A stretch of DNA of 64,000 nucleotides from Mortierella sp. BCC40632 (taxonomy: Eukaryota > Mortierellomycota > Mortierellomycetes > Mortierellales > Mortierellaceae): contig WAEK01000009.1 of the NCBI GenBank assembly GCA_011634665.1, forward strand, positions 731,001-795,000, in the 5' to 3' direction. A program made the translations under genes and the position numbers. Numbering within the stretch: position 1 is the stretch's first letter; every line of letters starts with the position of its first letter. The notes under the pieces are model-generated. The model was not told where the DNA came from. It made no database searches and was given only the letters and a program-made list of their open reading frames with translations. Positions 12,292 to 24,264 of the stretch are shown piece by piece.

Positions 12292-13823
12292 TTAAACCCC
12301 GTTACGCCTGATCAACGACAAAAACTCCTCTCTTGTCTTTGCATTGTCACGGAATACTCCAAACATCGAACTCGTAATAGTATTGCTTCCTGGTTTCTGG
12401 ACTCCGCGCATGACCATGCATAGATGGCTATAAATATGGTATGGTGGTTTGGTTTGGTATGGTATAGGATTGTTGGCATCAGGGAATCATGACATCTTAC
12501 TTGTACCCAGCCACAAGGACAAAAAACAGCGTTGCATACCTTGCCTCCATGACCACAGCAACACCCTGTGGTTTCAATAGCTCCTGCAAGGCCATAGCCA
12601 CCTGTTTTGTCAAGCGTTCCTGAACTTGAAGACGCCGACTAAACATCTCAGCCAAACGTGCAATCTTGCTTAATCCAACAACCTTGCCATTCTCTGGGAT
12701 ATAGCCAATATGAATCTAAAGCAGCCAACAACCGATTTAATAGCCATAAATGCCATAGTAAAAAGTGCGAAAACTTAAATCTTAGCAAGGCTCTACTGAC
12801 CTTTCCAGTGAAAGGAACCATGTGGTGTTCACAGAGGGAGAACACATCAATATTCTTAACGATAACCATTTCATCGTGGTCTATTCAGAGAGGCAACCAT
12901 GCACTATAAGCTTCCTTGTCTCAATAGATTAAGGAGCAGCATTGGCTCTTTTTCTTGATTTTACCTTCTTGAAAGAGAGCCTTGTTCATCAAATCTATGT
13001 AGATTGGTTCACATATAAGCAAGCTAGGAGAATGGAGAATAGTTGCATCTTATTCTGCCCGATTTCTTACGTGTTACGCTTTCTTCGTATCCCTTCGAGA
13101 AGAACATTAGAGCCTTTGCGTATCGCTCAGGTGTCTTGAATAGTCCTTCTCGGTCAGGATCTTCGCCGATGCACTCAAGGATTGTACGGACGGCGCCTGC
13201 GATCCTGTCAATCCTGGCTGCTCTTGACTCCTCTGTATCTTCACGGCGTTCTCGGGCCCCGATACCTGTTTAAGGGAAATGAAGACAAGATAGAGTTGAT
13301 ACGGCATCCAGTGTCTTCTGCTTAAATTGTGTTGTTACAATGCCTCCTATCACAAGATCAGAGACAGCAAGAGTAACATACTAGGGAAGCTTAGTCCATC
13401 AAAGTCAATTGGGGAGGCACCCCGGGCGTGAGGCGACTCTCCACGCATATAGCTGCGTCCCGTGCTCTGCGAATGTCCTGTTAGAGCGTGCACTGGTGTG
13501 GGCACAACCACCTTGGGATGAACGAGTCTAAGGGTTCCATTTAAGGTCAACCAAGGACGTTGGTTAAGCAGAGAAACATAGCAGATTGAAGGTCCCACCA
13601 ATGCGCCCTCTTATGGACAAGCCGTGATACAATCGTGGTCTTCGGTCAAGAGAGATTAAGCGTGAGTGTCAGCCTCACGATGCTTGATTCTTTAATTCGC
13701 TGGCATGAACTGATGCCGATCCACCGGGATCCGCTGTTCAAAAAGCCCATCAGCGTGGAAATGCTAGGATGTCTCTTACTGAACATGATCCGATGCAATC
13801 TTGAGGTCGATGTTGTTGGACAT
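12292..13823 (-). CDS. FOL2: GTP cyclohydrolase I
   Basis: Converts GTP to 7,8-dihydroneopterin triphosphate, the first step of folate and pterin synthesis in the cytosol. Exons in frame on the minus strand are a segment ending at 13382, then 13265..13071, 12994..12965, 12880..12801, 12715..12540 and 12427..12292. They read through [68 protein letters not shown] and [13 protein letters not shown]. The Cys/His zinc ligands in SLCEHH and HLCMVMRG are present. The stop is at 12294..12292. The likely first exon is ATG 13823 with donor GTAAGA near 13779. Its join to the second exon is uncertain: only an acceptor just upstream of the codons YMRGESP keeps phase. Confidence 0.92.
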
Positions 13824-13849
13824 TTTGCTAAAAGAGAGTGTGAGAGAGT

Positions 13850-14856
13850 GTGTGGGGAGGAGCGGAGACTCAAGGCAAGTGTGGGGTGGTTTGCCTGACT
13901 CAGGAGGAGTGGCTGAGTGCAAAACCCCTCCAAGACCTAAAGCTGAGCTCCTTTGGTCGTAATCCTTTTCCCTTTGCACCGGTTTTCAAGACCCTTGGCC
14001 GTTGCGCACAGATCACATGTATACTTTTATACTGTGCAGCAATCAATCATCTACAGGAACAAGGCCACAACAGGCTACTGTTGAGTGTTAAGCAGGCTCA
14101 ATATACTACCTGGAGGCGATGTCTCCTACTCGTTGTTCATGGTGGCGAGAGGCGCCCAGAAGAGCATCAGGCTATGAGTTACATGCCAGGATACGAGGTG
14201 ACGGATCTCAGGTTCGTCCAACGGAAAGCTGTAGACGACTCCCAATACCTCAAACATCCAGAATCATTCATTGATTGGACAGAGCTATCTTACGCTAACA
14301 GCGGAGGGGATGGAGGCAAAAGGCGTCTGAGTGGATGCGAAGGTGACAACCACGCTCTAAACAGTATGGAAAAGATTGACCACGAGCAAATCATGAAGTC
14401 TCAGTTGTTTGTTGGGCGATCCTCAACTCCAGGTCCAACGAGGGGAGGAGGTGTTGCCCTACAGAAATGGCAGAGCATCTATGAAGTAGTCCCAAAGATG
14501 ACCGCTTTTGGCATGTGGGACTACCACAACGCGCCTGGTCAGCTGTTTGGCGTACTAGCTATTACTGGGATCACAGCATTAGTGACAACGCTTGGATGAA
14601 AGAGTACTAAGAGGGTATACAAAGAACTTTGGATATGGGTTCATCCTTCTTCGATAGAGATCAAAGCTCCCAGCGAATGGCGATGGCATCCATTCCAAAG
14701 AGTATTCTGGAAGACCGAGGGTTACCCTCAATTTACTATCGGAATACTAGAACAGTAGGCTCTTGGCGTATGGATGGAGCGGACCAAATCTTGAGATTGA
14801 GGGGCCGTGTAACCAAGACAACGAAAAATGAAAGCTCATCTCAAATGTCAGCTTGA
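13850..14856 (+). pseudogene. Degenerate coding-like region, family unknown
   Basis: A frame open from before 13850 to a TGA at 14597-14599 continues in the same frame past the stop with plausible protein (KELWIWVHPSS), ending about 50 codons later. The first ATG in frame is far inside. The composition is protein-like, but no domain can be assigned. LWIWVHP loosely recalls the RNase P subunit Pop1, but the order of other Pop1 motifs does not fit. A decayed gene or transposon fragment is the best guess. Confidence 0.25.
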
Positions 14857-15349
14857 CATGTGGCGGCAAAATAGTATCGGATCCCAGTGGCGGTTTGAAA
14901 GAAATAGAGTAGTCGACGTGTTCAGGAAGGTACTTCGGATGGGATGAGTTCTTCGTTTACACTACCTTAGTTCATTGATGAAAGATGCCGTTGTCTGGAG
15001 GTCTATAAAGAAGAAAGCAACCACTACCCGAACTATTATTGGAGGGAGCCGTTCAAAACCGATGGCTACTCTTGAGCTTCCCCAAGCTGTAGCTGTCTGC
15101 TAAGACTCGTGCAGCCACTTCCAGTAATCGCTGCTTTAGCCGATGAATCAGAGCAGCCGCAAATTGACTTTCAGAAGCAGATAGTAGCCAGTTTGGATTT
15201 ATTGGCTTAGTTATGGCTGACAGCTTTCTGGTTCAAATTAAATGAAAGTGCTCTAGTCTGAGAATTAAACATCGCACAGTGTAGTGCGATGTTCGATAGA
15301 TTACAAGAAACCAAAGTAATCGCGATGTGGGCTTCAAAAGTAAACAAGC
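14857..15349. other. Spacer, no feature seen
   Basis: Between the degenerate region and the 3' end of holocytochrome c synthase. Nothing supportable is visible on either strand. Confidence 0.5.
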
Positions 15350-16627
15350 CTAATCAAACATGAATTTTTTGAATCTGAGCCAGGCGCCCTCGAGGGTAAG
15401 TTTTGGACGAACATCAAGATAGAAACTTGGTGCTTCTGGGTAACGAGGATCAGGCTGTCCTGAGTAAAAGTCAATGATATAGGTGATTTGTTTGCCACAT
15501 CGGTCAACAACCCAGTCGTGACGATCGAAAGGAAGCGTATAGCTGCTTACGCCCAAAAGTAATTGGTGTGAATGCGAAGGGTTGGTTAATTAAAGTGCAA
15601 GAGAGGAAGTTGAGGGGTCGGGGGGTTAGTTTTGTAAATTTGTAAATTTGTGCAGTAAAAGAGACGTTCGCTCATGAGCTCGAATAGAGTCATTCACAAA
15701 GGCCACATTGCGCTGATTTCTCCGGTGGAAATCGATTACATACCCCATCCATGATCTAAATCTTGCCTTGGGCGTAACCTCTTTCGGTTTGCCTTCAAAT
15801 TTCACAAGCTTCGGACCTCCACATTCTCTATAGATAATAGTGAATGGAGTGAACAACTCCAGTGTTAGCCTCAGCTTTAGTTGATCTCAATACGCAAGCC
15901 TCCAGTATGATGTTGTGATAAAAGCTTACACTCCTTGACCATTTTCCCATCTTAGAATATGTTTCCAGGCCATCTCGTTAACCATGTTGTGGATTGGTAC
16001 AACAAACTTCATGTCTTCTTCCCGCGGATTCCAGTTCTTGCGCTTCATGGCGTTGAAAAACATCTGCTCAGAAGGATAAATCCATACTTTCTCTGAGTCG
16101 CTGTCAGGATCGGGTGCATGGGCACCTGAAGAAGATGTACCATTGGGGAGTTGTTGTGCAGCAGAATATGGATCCGAGACTCCAGACGCCTTCGGGATTG
16201 TTGAGGTCTCACGCACAGTACTAAGGTCTATCCGTTGAGAAGTAACACGGAACTGATCTGGAGTCGCAGGCATGTTGTTGGTTGGATCAATCTTCAGAGG
16301 AGACTCTTTAGCCGATGTTTGCTCCAGATCAGAAGTCGGTATCTTGGTAGGCGAAGCTGGGGAAGGCGTGGGGGTGACATCGCCTTGGACGGTAGGCCGC
16401 GGCAAGAAATGTTTGTGGGCCTCTGGTGAGACGGGGCACTGTAAAGGCTTGCCAGTCGAAGGATCCGACAAGACTGAAGGGTGACCCTCAGGAAGGGCAG
16501 GCAAAGAAGAGTCTGTAGGAGTAGAGGGAGTATTCGGTAGGAAATGCTTATAGGCCGTATGATCGATGGGGCATTTCGATGCCGTTGAAGCCTCAGAAGA
16601 AGCTGTTTGTGATTCCTGTTGTGCCAT
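15350..16627 (-). CDS. CYC3: Holocytochrome c synthase (cytochrome c heme lyase)
   Basis: Attaches heme covalently to apocytochrome c (or c1) in the mitochondrial intermembrane space. Exons 16627..15930, 15827..15744 and 15542..15350 join with phases 2, 2 and 0 and give 324 residues. Two CP heme-regulatory-type motifs (KCPIDH, QCPVSPE) lie in the N-terminal third. The conserved core follows: [37 protein letters not shown] (with the heme-ligand-type His), [11 protein letters not shown] and [16 protein letters not shown] use ATG 16627; codons upstream to 16651 lack an ATG. CYC3 and CYT2 paralogues cannot be told apart here. Confidence 0.95.
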
Positions 16628-16824
16628 GAAATGTAATAGTTTCTTATCCACGTTCCATGAAGTGTTTTGTCAAGGAACGTTCGGGATCCCGAGAAAAGCA
16701 CGAGAGAAAGAAAGCAGCGTGACGTTGATATTTCCCTTGGACATTTTGCTTAATCTTACTGCCCGTGATTTAATCACATCTTATCCCTCTTTACCACAAA
16801 GAGAGAGAGAGAGAGAGATTCACC
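16628..16824. promoter_or_regulatory. Shared divergent promoter of holocytochrome c synthase and TAF3
   Basis: The start codons of the minus-strand holocytochrome c synthase (16627) and plus-strand TAF3 (16825) are 197 bp apart. A GA microsatellite (about 16800-16818) sits just upstream of the TAF3 ATG. Shared control is inferred from spacing alone. Confidence 0.6.
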
Positions 16825-19800
16825 ATGGTTATGGCTGCAGCAGGAAAGCGGCCAAACAACCGCAAGGAAGCATCACGATTTGGGAATAGTCAGAGGATTA
16901 GTAAATCCAGTCGCTTCGATGATTCACATTTGGGTCTTAGTGTGCTAAGCAACCATCAACATCTGCAGGACCAGGCTACTCTTTCCAACTTTTGTCAGTC
17001 AATGCTGCGCATCTCGGCCTTACACATACTTCAAGCATCTGGGTACGATGCTGTCCACATCAGTCCAATCAATGTCATTGTTGATTGCCTAGATCGGTAT
17101 CTCACCTACCTTGCAGAGTCTACCAAGGAGTTTGCAGAGCACTCGGGTCGCTCTCAAATCACAGCCTTCGATGCAGCATACGGGCTCGCAGGACTAGGAG
17201 TTGAGATCTCGGATTTGAAGGAGTGGTTGGTTGAGAATGGTGGCATCGAGACAGCTTCTGGAGCAACAGGTCAAGCGACTAATGACGGGACCAGTGGAGC
17301 TGGATCAGGAGGGGTAGGAAACGCACCCAACAGGCCTCCTTTTCCTTCTTGGAAAGGTGATGATCCCGGACGCGTCATCAAAGGTAGGCGATACTACTAT
17401 TATCCTTAGTATTTCTCGGATTCACTCTATATGGGAACTCAAATACCAGCTTTCGCCTTGATTATGCTAGATATCATTTCGGATGGAAAGAAGGAACAGA
17501 CAACAGATAGAAGCATATACGAGTGGAGAACCGTACCCGACGGGCTTATTCTGCCTATAACTGACGAGGAACAGGACGAGTATGCGTATCCAGAAGGATC
17601 CGATATTGAACTAGCGGAACCAGAAGAATCGCTGAGCAACGCAATATCAGTAATGAAAATCAGGAGTAGTCAGGTTCGACAGTCGAAATGGATCCCAGGG
17701 ACTTGCCCTAATTCTTTACCAGACTACTTTCCTCCGTACCCTAATGCAAGTGCGAATGATCTACAATGGGAGGAATCCGAAATTGGGGATAACCTTTCCC
17801 AAAAGTCTCAGGAACTGGAGCAATCCTATGAGACCCTTCCCACGCCTTCAGTTCTTATCGCAGGAGGTGACTTAACTGGACAAGACCTACCTTCCGAACT
17901 AGGTGCAAAACCAACAGACGCCAGTAATTGCTCTAGTACACAACATACCACAACGGCATCAACAAGCCAAGACCACTCTGCTGCTACTACTTGGGTGATT
18001 GAATCAAAGAGCCAGGTGGAAGCTAACCCATACGCGCGTGTTGTGCCTTTCCTCGAATCGACACTTCCATTTACTACACTATATGCAGCAATCCCACCCA
18101 AATCACCTGTCCAGCCTACTAATCGAAGGTCGGCAGGACTATCACAGGAATCAAAGCAACTGTTCTCAGAAGCTCTGCTAGCGCTTGTGGATCCAAAACC
18201 TTGTAATACGATGCTCTCAGCAGGGTCTAAGCAGCAGCCCAAGCTTGCACATGCTACCAAGCCATCTGAAGAGTTATCCGATACTCTTTTCTCGAGTTCA
18301 CAACTCAATATCATCGACGGTTTGTTAAAAAAGTCGGTACCCTCGACTATCCTGGACAAGTTCGCCAACCCTGGTGTTTCTGTGCAAGACATGCTTTCGC
18401 CTATTGCCTCTCCTGAGAGGACGGTAGGCGTGAATGGAGTTTTGCCCGACAACAGCCTTCCTGAAGTGACAGTATTTGCAAGCGGGCGAGGATCAACCTT
18501 ACCAGTTGCTACTGGGTCAAGGAAGGGGTCCTTTTCCAATTCACCTTTGTCTGCTGTCATATTCCCGCAAAAAGACGGCACAGCTCTAGGACTGTCAGGA
18601 CAACCTCAAAAGTCGAAGACTACTTCTTCCAGAAGATCAAGCTCTGTAGGAGTTGAGTTATCAACGCCTACCGCCACTACAGTGCTACAGCTTCCAGGCA
18701 GCCCCCCTGCCCTTGTCGGGGTCTCAGCATCAATGGCCTCACAACTATCATCTACACTCTCCTCAGTGCCTATCAATCCAAGCATACTTTCGAGAATTGG
18801 CTCGAACTTCGATCCTGCAGTATTACTCGCCGCATATGGACACAGTTCTGCTGTAAACCCGACTACGCCAATCCCTGCAGCGGCTAGTAGAGCAACATTG
18901 TCGGCCGTTGGCTTAGACCTGGAGGCCGTAGATCCAGCACCGTCTTTGGGCGTTGCTACAAGCCAGTCTGTAGTCTCAGAACATCTGTTGCCACACTTGG
19001 CTCCGACGAAAAGCTCATTGAGTCCAGGAGTTCCTTTGGCGGGGACAATGGCTTCTTCCATCGTGAATGCTAATACCACGGCAAAGAAACCTGTACCAAG
19101 CCCAATTTCACTCTCTGAACTACCCCTCTCCATGCCTATCACATCACTGAACTCCTCAAACACACTGGAATCCAGCGAGTCCACAGGGCCGGTATCTGCA
19201 ACACCTACGACACCCGCGGCACCAAAGATTCGCTTCAAGTTTTCTGCTTTTGACTCCATATCAACAAGCGATAGTGATCCCACTTCAACATCGTCGAAGC
19301 GAGACCATTCCTACTCCACGAGTAGTGAAGAGAAGCAGCAGCACAGATCTTCTATAACTACAACGGGATCATCGCGCCATCATGATCGCCATCACCACAA
19401 GAAGGAAGAAGGGGCCTCAAGGGACCACGATCTCGGCGGCAACGACGATGAGGAAGAGGAGCGACTGGCTGATGGTAGCGACAACACAGAACGATACGAC
19501 CGAGATAGGAAAAAGAAGAAAAAGAACAAATCTAAGGACCACGACCGTGAGAAGGACCGGGACCGAGATCGAGAGAGAGATCGGGATCGTGTTCGGGACA
19601 GAGATCGTGGTAGGGATCGTGATGGCGAGAAGGGACGAGATAGGGAAAAGGATAGGGATAAGGGCCGGGACCGCGACCGTGAGAGAGATCGAGACAAAGA
19701 TCGTGACTGGGACAGGGATAGGGGCCGAGAGCGAAGTCGAGAAGGCAGTACCAAATACCATCATAAGCACAGCAAGCATCATAGGAACTACCGTGAGCCT

Positions 19801-20157
19801 GAAGTTGTGACATCCAACGAGGCCCAAGCCGCCGGAATATTTACAACCTCTTCGGCATTCTCAACTGCTCAACATTCATTGACGGCATCGGTGACATTGT
19901 CGTCTCCAGCGCCGATTGGGACAATATCCAGAGCTATGGCACCTGGAAGCACCACCTATGGGTACGAACCTCTAACGGGACAGGAAGAGACAATCGACTG
20001 CATTTGCTCGAACCCGCACCTTGATGATGGTCTCTTTATGATTGCATGTGATCAGTGCGAGGTTTGGTTCCATGGAAGGTGTGTTGGAGTGCGAGAAGGG
20101 GATGCAGTGGAGACATGGTACTGTCAGAGATGCACGGCAGCGGGACTCGTACCATAG
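16825..20157 (+). CDS. TAF3: TFIID subunit TAF3 homologue (histone fold plus PHD finger)
   Basis: Exons 16825..17383 and 17471..20157 join at AAAG and AT (phase 1) and give 1,081 residues. The N-terminus carries a Bromo_TP histone fold (about residues 45-135, motifs MLRISALHILQASGYDAVH and ITAFDAAYGLAGLGVEI). This fold pairs with TAF10 in TFIID. The C-terminus is a PHD finger (about 1026-1076; CICSNPHLDDGLFMIACDQC, WFHGRCVG, TWYCQRC) with the aromatic WFHG typical of H3K4me3 readers. Between them lie a long Ser/Thr/Pro-rich linker and an extreme Arg-Asp/Arg-Glu repeat tract (about 19560-19740). Histone fold plus PHD is the TAF3 architecture. The start ATG follows a GA repeat. Confidence 0.9.
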
Positions 20158-20200
20158 CCGCTCGAAATAAAAAGTAGAAGTAATGAAGACCTGATAAAAT

Positions 20201-20367
20201 GGAGGCACAGAGAGTATGAGGGCACAGAGCGTATGAGGGCACAGAGAGTATGAGGGCACAAAGGTTACGGAGGCACAGAGGGTATGAAGGCACAGAGGGT
20301 ATGGAGGCACAGAGAGTATGAAGGCACAGAGGGTATGGAGGCACAGAGGGCTGGGCACAGAGGGCAT
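20201..20367. repeat. 17-bp minisatellite
   Basis: About nine to ten tandem copies of a 17-bp unit of the form GGAGGCACAGAGGGTAT, each differing by one to three bases, begin 44 bp after the TAF3 stop. The last copy is shortened. Confidence 0.95.
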
Positions 20368-20496
20368 GTACACCAAATTGGGACTGTTATAAATGATCTC
20401 CATTTCAACCCTTTTGCTTCAATCACTGAGCCAAGAAAGTCATCTATTCTGATCAGAGGACAAGACACAGAACCAAAGAACATCGTCTTAACAAGC

Positions 20497-21517
20497 ATGG
20501 AGTCTGTTCAACAAGAACTATTTGGCGGAGCCATCACCATGAGCCTGCCTCTTACGTTTAGGAATATTTGGTACTACCTTTTAGTCAATGCTTGTGCGCT
20601 CGATTAGAAGAAGGAATAGTCTTGCAATCGGCCTTTATGAATGGAAACGTTCTAATCCTCTTCTATCTCTTTCACTGATATGATTCTTTAAATTCATTCG
20701 ATATAAATACAGTCATGTCCGTGAGGTCCCAGACCATCAAGAAGTCTTTGTAAATGTTGAGGAAGACCAAAGTGTGATCGTTGAGATATTGGAACTTGCA
20801 AGAGATGCATCCGACGACCACTGCGCGGAGTAAGTTTTCTCTAATTTTTTTTATATTAAAGGGAGTAAAAGAATTTGTAGCCCCAAGAGTATCCCAAGTC
20901 TGACAGCTCACCCTCTCAATCTGTACCTCTGAATTAATTTGATCCTACAAAAGATTCCATTTCCAACAACTTGCTGAGGACAACGATGCCAAAAACTCTT
21001 CAACAGTTCAGAGTGTCTCAATGATTGACACTGCTGAGCTCCCTACCTGGCCGTAAGTAATGAAGTCTTAACCACTTACGCCTAGAAATATTGATTGTTA
21101 CTCTAACTCTGGCATCGCTAGAGGCAATTGCCACTTTCTCACATTACCCAACGATTCGGGCTATATCTGACACGATGACCTCTTTATATTACCGACTTTG
21201 TCTTCTAATGCTTTTCAAGGGCCGAAGCAAAGATTTATCTTCTTCTTGGTCAACAGAGAGTTGCCAAGTTCAACGAACAGCAACAGCATTCACAGGACGC
21301 GAGAAACCTGGTTCAAATTATGATGGTTGTTGTGCGGCTACCACATCAAGAAACGGATATTCTCATCACCTACAATGTACCCTTGCAAATATCGAACCTA
21401 AGTTCGTCAAAGCAAGTTGCACACGAAGGCGATCTCAAACAAGCCGAGGCGTGGTTCAGAAATCTTATTGGAACATTTCAAGTGCGTGAATGGAAACTCT
21501 TTGGGCCTGCAAATTGA
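20497..21517 (+). CDS. MOG1: Mog1 (Ran-binding nuclear transport factor)
   Basis: Four exons, 20497..20570, 20713..20829, 20954..21052 and 21220..21517, all join in phase 2 and give 195 residues. Family motifs are LFGGAI near the N-terminus, VREVPDHQEVFV, DQSVIVEILEL, FQQLAEDND and a C-terminal WKLFGP. Mog1 binds the GTPase Ran/Gsp1 and promotes nucleotide release, supporting nuclear protein import. The start ATG at 20497 gives MESVQQELFGGAI, matching the usual N-terminus. Confidence 0.92.
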
Positions 21518-21795
21518 AATTGATATTCTAATAAAGAATACTATTCTTGTAGACACATCATTGGAATCTAGGCGCCAAAGATCCCAGAATCGCATAATTA
21601 TAGCAGTTGTTAACTTCAAGCATGAATCAGGGCGCAGGACTAAAGGATCATGAAGCATTCGCCTATTTTTAAATAGCACCGCCCTCTCAATCATCTGGGG
21701 GTCGAGTGTATTACTAATTACTCTGTCTATAGTCAAACTCATTCGTACTCGTACTGTCTCCTAAAGGGATTTTATGACCTGATTCTAAGATGAGA

Positions 21796-23514
21796 CTAGT
21801 CTAACGTTGTATACTTCTTCAAGTGCTCAGGGATGGCATCAGATAAACCCTTGGACTCGACCCACTTCTTACTGAAGAGACGAGACTGATAGCGGTAGGC
21901 GCCGTCGCAGAGAATCGTGACAATGTTTTTGCCAGGGCCTAAGATTTTGGCCATCTCAACAGCAGCAACAACGTTGAGAGCTGAGGAGGCACCAACATAT
22001 ATGCCCTCCTCATCCAAAAGTCGATAGACCATCTGCAGAGAGCTCGTATCGGCAATTTGGAGTGCATCGTCAATGAGCTCAATATCGGGCTGCAAGTTAT
22101 CTGTGACACGGCCCTGACCAATACCCTCGGTAATGGAGCTGCCACCTCGCTCGTTTAACTTGCCCCCACTCTTGATGTAGCTATAGAGAACACTCCCGGG
22201 TGGGTCGGCGAGAAAGATTTTTGTCTTCCCCTGGCTCTTCTCCTTGAGGAAGCGTGCAATGCCAGCCAGCGTGCCTCCTGTGCCTGTTGCGCAGGTAAAG
22301 CCGTCTACGTTGCCGTCCAACTGTTGCCAGATCTCGGGGCCCGTAGTCTCGATGTGAGCACGACGGTTGGCAGTATTATCGAATTGGTTGGTCCAGACTG
22401 CATTCTCGAGCGACTTGGCGTGACGGGCAGCCTGGTGGTTATAGTTGTCGGGGTTCTCAAAGGCAACAGCGGGGACTGGATAAACCTCAGCGCCTAATGT
22501 AAAGTTTAAGAAGATCAAAAAGCTCATGACCTATTTAGAGTCATGTATGGAGATTCTTGAAAATCGGGATTACCAAATTTAAATAGGTAGAAAAAAATGT
22601 CGGTTTGCTGCAGATATTCCTTACCCAGCATTCGCAGCAGGTCGATCTTCTCCTGACTCTGAGTGTTGGGCATGTAGATGACACACTTGTAGCCCTTGGC
22701 TCGACAGACATGGGCTAAACCGATCCCGGTATTTCCAGCCGTGCCTTCAACGACGGTACCGCCAGGCTTGATCAATCCTAAGACCCCAGAGAAATAGTTT
22801 ATTGAGTTAGTATCAGTCTTAAGGTCAAATGGGCTAGCAACCAAATCCCTCACTCTCTTCATCTTCTCTTTCATTTTGTTTTGTCCCTTCAACCTACCTC
22901 GCTCCTCTGCATCCTTGACAACGAAAAGGGCTGCACGATCCTTGACAGAGCCGCCGGGATTCATGAATTCAGCCTTTGCGTAAATGTTACAGCCCGTCTC
23001 CTCACTCACTCTGTTCAGGCGGATCTAAAGAATGGAGGAGGACCTTCGTGATTAACAGGTTGGTTCCAGCTTTTAAATGAAAGCCCGATCCGATCCGATC
23101 TGCCCCCAATACCATCAGACTTCGAGACAATATCAGTCCCTGGGGACACTAGGCTCCAGGCACTGTACACACACGGTGACTTTGACTTGTCGTGATGCAG
23201 GGGATTCACTTACCAAGGGAGTATTTCCAATGGCTCCGACAAACCCATTGACAGGCTGGGTGCCAAAGTGATATGAATATAATCACATGTCCAATACCAG
23301 TGGATAAACGCATTGACAATAGAGAATTGAGAATGGATGGTGGTTAAAAGATGAGAAAAAAGACTATGGTGCATCTAAGAAAGATGGAGACGGCCTGCGA
23401 GACCGTGTTAATACAGAACGAAGCCAAGGAACCCATCCATACCTTGGCGGCAGAAATGACAGGGACTGTCGAGTACCCTCTCTTGAAGGAGGATGTCAGC
23501 GCAGACCTGATCAT
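21796..23514 (-). CDS. MCY1: Mitochondrial-type cysteine synthase (PLP-dependent)
   Basis: Five exons, 23514..23443, 23255..23214, 23024..22898, 22777..22625 and 22493..21796, all in phase, give 363 residues. The first exon is short and basic ([19 protein letters not shown]), consistent with a mitochondrial presequence. The enzyme core is clear: [23 protein letters not shown] with the PLP lysine, TAGNTGIG substrate loop and GTGGTLAG phosphate-binding loop. [11 protein letters not shown] is typical of the fungal cysteine synthase 2/Mcy1 branch. The expected reaction is O-acetylserine plus sulfide to cysteine. Mcy1 versus cytosolic paralogue rests on the presequence. Confidence 0.92.
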
Positions 23515-23591
23515 GATTCAATGTAGGTGATGGAAGAGGATGAAGAGAAGGAGGATGAGATGAATCAAGCTAGGGCAGCCTGGGGGGAAGA

Positions 23592-23637
<46 letters not shown>

Positions 23638-24033
23638 CTGGACTGTTTGTGCAACGGGCGATGCGATATTCTCTCACGAAGAATCTCGTCGCATGGCGCC
23701 ATTGCTGGGTGTACCGATTTGGCCCTGCAAAATAAGGCAGTCAAATGAGGTGGGAAATGTGATGATGCAGGCGGTTTATACTTGTCAAAATTATCCTATG
23801 ACCAACTCTTTCTTCAACAAAAGTGCCAGGCGAAGGCACAGATTAAGAGGGTGGGGCTATTAAACATGGACCATCTATTTGATCCCTATGTGATCATGCA
23901 GACAAGCGCCTTTTATCCGTCACCGTAGTGGAATGATCCACAAAAATGAAGTCTGGACTAACACTAGATTGTCCATTTTGAATAGTTCCGTTAAGTCAAC
24001 CGTTCTATCCTCCTCTCTTCTGCTGAAGTCGTC
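23515..24033. other. Spacer with GA microsatellite
   Basis: Region upstream of the cysteine synthase start and downstream of the LIM gene. It contains a GA repeat at about 23598-23632. No gene is supported. Confidence 0.6.
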
Positions 24034-24205
24034 TTAGATCTTTCCAAAGAATGTCTTGCGACGCTCTGCTCGAATATTTCGGGTTCGCTGGATAACCATT
24101 ATGTCCTTTTCACAATATGCCTGGTTCTCGTAGTTGTAGTAAATATCCGTCAAAGGAACCTTGCATTCCACGCAGCAGAAGCATCCAGGATGGAATCTCC
24201 ATCCC

Positions 24206-24264
<59 letters not shown>

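Noticed and set aside
14600..14770. Pop1 (RNase P) fragment based on LWIWVHP
   Set aside because: Only one short motif matches; neighbouring Pop1 motifs are not found in order. Left as unknown degenerate sequence.
19382..19827. Additional frames opposite or overlapping the TAF3 RD/RE tract
   Set aside because: Low-complexity shadows of the true TAF3 frame, which has a histone fold before and a PHD finger after it.
20201..20367. CRISPR-like array
   Set aside because: The 17-bp units are directly adjacent with no spacers, and this is a eukaryotic genome.
20036..20403. Cys/Leu/Pro-rich minus-strand frames over 20201-20367
   Set aside because: They translate the 17-bp minisatellite and the antisense of the TAF3 PHD finger.
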